A stretch of 33,847 bases of DNA from an uncultured Sphingomonadales bacterium (lineage in GTDB: Bacteria; Pseudomonadota; Alphaproteobacteria; Sphingomonadales; Sphingomonadaceae): the NCBI GenBank assembly GCA_937881525.1, contig CALGEE010000150.1, positions 1 through 33,847 on the forward strand. Reading direction: 5' to 3'. Below the pieces are notes generated by a model that worked only from the letters and a program-made list of their open reading frames with translations, was not told where the DNA came from and did not search any database. Positions 31,761 to 33,847 of this stretch are shown piece by piece. Each line of letters opens with the position of its first letter. The stretch's first letter is position 1. Made by a program: the position numbers and the translations under genes.

Positions 31761-33224
31761 TCAGCCTATAATCTCCGCCTGCGCGCAGCCAAGCGCTTCG
31801 CCAAGCGCTTGCAAGCGCCGCGAGACGCTGTTGGACTGTAGCCGCACAGCCGAGCCGCTGAGATAGAGGCGAAGCGTCGCGCCATCGCCGTCGAGACGGC
31901 TGTCGCCAAGCGCGCCGCCGGTGCCACCATCAAGGCGGAGGGCAACGCGAATGGCAAGGCCCCAAATTACCGCTTGGGCCAGCGCCTCTGGTTTGGCCAA
32001 TGCCATCAGCGTTTCGGGAAGGGGGCGCTTTCCGGCGTGCACCGTCCATAAAGCCGCAGCGATGACGGCGCGGTCGCTGGCGCTGACGCCGGGCCAGCTG
32101 CCCTCCAATGCGAGGTCAAGCGCATGGTTGGCGCGATATTCGGGGTTCACGTTCCACACGCTGTCGGACAGCAAACACGCCGCCTGGCACAATCGCGCCT
32201 CATGTGCACTTTGCCCCGCAAATACCGGCGCAATCCATTTGGCAAGGGCATCGCCATGAAAGGGAAAGCGCCCAAGCCGTTCGCCTTCAAAACGGGCGGC
32301 GGCAATTAATGGGTCTTGCTTGCGTTCGGCAGGCGTCAATTGTTCAAACAACAACCCCTCGCGTAGGCCATAGATGCTTGTTACGAGCTTGCTTGGTTTC
32401 AATAATCCGACAATGCCACCCAACAATGTGGTCGCCCCCGGCAGTTCGGAAATGCGGCCCGCTGCGACCACGTTGGACCGCGTTAAGGCGTCTATGTCTT
32501 GGGTAAGCGGAGCGAGCACGTCTGGAGCCTCTGGCGGCATTTCATAATTGGACAATATGGTCAGCGGATAACCGGTTTCATGCATGTGCAGCCGGACAAA
32601 ACTGCGCCATGAACCGCCAATCATATAAAAGGGCAGGCCGGTTTCAATCGGGAAGGCGCGCTTGCCCATTGTCTTGGTAATATCATCGCGCAACATTGCT
32701 GTGACCTGCTTGGCCGATTTTCCCATCAGGACATCGTGCCGCAATGTGCCCAGCGGCAGCGATACGCACGCGCCCAATTTGCCATCGGCGATACGGATAA
32801 GTTCAAGGCTACCGCCGCCCAGATCACCGACATAGCCATTGGCGAAGGGATTATCGCTCAACACGCCATAGCCGGCCGCCGTTGCTTCGGCATTGCCATC
32901 AAGCACATCAACGCGAATACCAAGCGCTGCTGCTTTTTCGATCAACTCATGCCCGTTTTTGGCTTCCCGCGTTGCGGCGGTGGCGACCACGCGCATGCTG
33001 TCGACCTGCATCGCGCGGGCAAGCGTTTCGAAGCGCGCGAGTGCGGCCAGCGCCTTTTTCATCGTCGCTTTGTCAATTTCACCATCGCCGGTGAGGCACG
33101 CCCCAAGCTTTACCCTACTTTTTTCGTTGTAAATGGGCATGGGCGCGCGTGGCACCCCTGCGTAAACCACCAGCCGAACGGTATTTGAGCCAATATCTAT
33201 AACGGCCTGACGCACCGCCTTCAT
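31761..33224 (-). CDS. ppx: Exopolyphosphatase, Ppx/GppA family
   Basis: 487 residues. The ASKHA-fold N-terminus has [17 protein letters not shown] (phosphate loop), [12 protein letters not shown], the acidic segment [14 protein letters not shown] and the second loop [12 protein letters not shown]. The second half is the HD-like helical region found in Ppx/GppA proteins. It releases phosphate from polyphosphate, or pppGpp, in the cytoplasm; sequence alone does not separate the two roles, but the neighbour decides for polyphosphate. Its ATG overlaps the ppk stop by four bases (ATGA), coupling polyphosphate maker and breaker. It converges on the broken aldo/keto reductase. Confidence 0.92.
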   Translation of the reverse strand: MKAVRQAVIDIGSNTVRLVVYAGVPRAPMPIYNEKSRVKLGACLTGDGEIDKATMKKALAALARFETLARAMQVDSMRVVATAATREAKNGHELIEKAAALGIRVDVLDGNAEATAAGYGVLSDNPFANGYVGDLGGGSLELIRIADGKLGACVSLPLGTLRHDVLMGKSAKQVTAMLRDDITKTMGKRAFPIETGLPFYMIGGSWRSFVRLHMHETGYPLTILSNYEMPPEAPDVLAPLTQDIDALTRSNVVAAGRISELPGATTLLGGIVGLLKPSKLVTSIYGLREGLLFEQLTPAERKQDPLIAAARFEGERLGRFPFHGDALAKWIAPVFAGQSAHEARLCQAACLLSDSVWNVNPEYRANHALDLALEGSWPGVSASDRAVIAAALWTVHAGKRPLPETLMALAKPEALAQAVIWGLAIRVALRLDGGTGGALGDSRLDGDGATLRLYLSGSAVRLQSNSVSRRLQALGEALGCAQAEIIG

Positions 33225-33847
33225 CTTTTTCGGACGAGGCTCAGCGTTGGAACCTTCTTGTCATCTGCGAGCGCGCCTCCGCGCCCTGAAAGCGACGCAT
33301 TGGTCATAAAATAATGATGCAGATTAAATGGCATTGTTCCGGCTTTCACCCTCTCATAGCGTCCATCCGAACGCAGCATCCAGCTTTGCTGGTTGTCGAG
33401 GAGGTTTGCAACCATAACCTGATCAAGGATTTGGTCATGCACGGTAGGGTTCTCAATCGGCAGCATATATTCTACGCGGCGGTCGAAATTGCGCGACATC
33501 CAATCTGCCGAAGAGATGAGGACTTTGGCATTAGGGTTCGGCAAATCTGCGCCATTGCCCATCGCCCAAATACGGCTGTGTTCAAGGAAGCGCCCGACGA
33601 CGGACTTCACGCGGATCCGCGACGACAGGCCCTTAACGCCGGGCCGCAAGCAGCAAATGCCGCGCACCACCAGGTCGATTTCAACGCCGGCCTCGCTCGC
33701 CTCATATAATTTGTCGATGACGGCCTTATCGACCAAAGAATTGAGCTTTGCCCAAACTGCACCGGGCCGCCCTGCGGCGACATGGGCAATTTCATCGTCA
33801 ATCAACGACATGACTTTGTCGCGCAAGCCCAGCGGGCTCATGGTCAA
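33221..33847 (-). CDS. ppk: Polyphosphate kinase 1, C-terminal part (cut by window edge)
   Basis: The last 208 or so codons; the 5' part lies beyond 33847. The segment [19 protein letters not shown], then [20 protein letters not shown] and [15 protein letters not shown], are C1/C2 phospholipase-D-like domain blocks of PPK1. [11 protein letters not shown] holds the second conserved catalytic His (the E. coli H592 equivalent), and [15 protein letters not shown] follows. The enzyme reversibly makes polyphosphate from ATP. The C-terminal 30 residues are basic and not conserved as far as I recall. The stop overlaps the ppx start. Confidence 0.95.
   Translation of the reverse strand: MTMSPLGLRDKVMSLIDDEIAHVAAGRPGAVWAKLNSLVDKAVIDKLYEASEAGVEIDLVVRGICCLRPGVKGLSSRIRVKSVVGRFLEHSRIWAMGNGADLPNPNAKVLISSADWMSRNFDRRVEYMLPIENPTVHDQILDQVMVANLLDNQQSWMLRSDGRYERVKAGTMPFNLHHYFMTNASLSGRGGALADDKKVPTLSLVRKR

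Noticed and set aside
1-33847. CRISPR array, prophage, integrase or insertion sequence
   Set aside because: No regularly spaced repeats, transposase or integrase frames, or target duplications were seen.

Overview
The window is chromosomal DNA from an alphaproteobacterium, most likely a sphingomonad (Sphingomonadales). The pointers are an EL222-like LOV-HTH photoreceptor, a class I PHA synthase with a Lys/Ala-extended phasin, the plant/alpha-type glutamate-cysteine ligase, a paired acyl-CoA dehydrogenase set and short hairpin repeats of the kind common in sphingomonads. No phage, plasmid, transposase, integrase or CRISPR array was seen. It is core genome with a few accessory or decaying genes.

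Layout. 1-2552 (minus): hflK-hflC-degP-like membrane proteostasis operon, degP cut by the window edge. 2625-6870 (plus): mrp, a Tat-signal molybdenum hydroxylase large subunit and hemH, each overlapping the next by ATGA, so metal-cofactor genes are read as one unit. 6979-7942 (plus): phaB and a small ribbon-helix-helix protein. 11667-7986 (minus): clpS, an SDR lacking its catalytic Tyr, a DsbA-fold isomerase, murA and the LOV-LuxR photosensor. 16795-11885 (minus): phaC, a large/small acyl-CoA dehydrogenase pair and a phasin; with phaB this gives the polyhydroxyalkanoate pathway. 16895-21243 (plus): DEAD-box RNA helicase, AlaC-like aminotransferase, hotdog thioesterase and a lipoprotein-like methyltransferase. 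27374-21249 (minus, interrupted): tRNA-Trp, secE, nusG, rplK, rplA, rplJ, rplL and apt, broken by a DUF808 gene and by a truncated EamA transporter on the opposite strand. 27454-33847: gshA and rsmE (minus), ubiA and a frameshifted aldo/keto reductase (plus), then ppx and the 3' part of ppk (minus).

Regulation visible in the sequence. The phasin promoter has a good -35/-10 pair overlaid by three TGCAGTGCA-type boxes, and a related box lies upstream of phaC; these are likely sites for the PHA-sensing repressor PhaR. The acyl-CoA dehydrogenase operon has an 18-bp perfect palindrome in its promoter spacer, as for MerR-family (LiuR-like) regulators. rplJ has a three-tier structured leader. The phasin gene carries a strong internal ribosome binding site that could give a second, shorter protein.

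Limits: everything was read by eye. Family names rest on motifs and remembered homologues, promoter and operator calls are pattern matches, and no search or folding was run.
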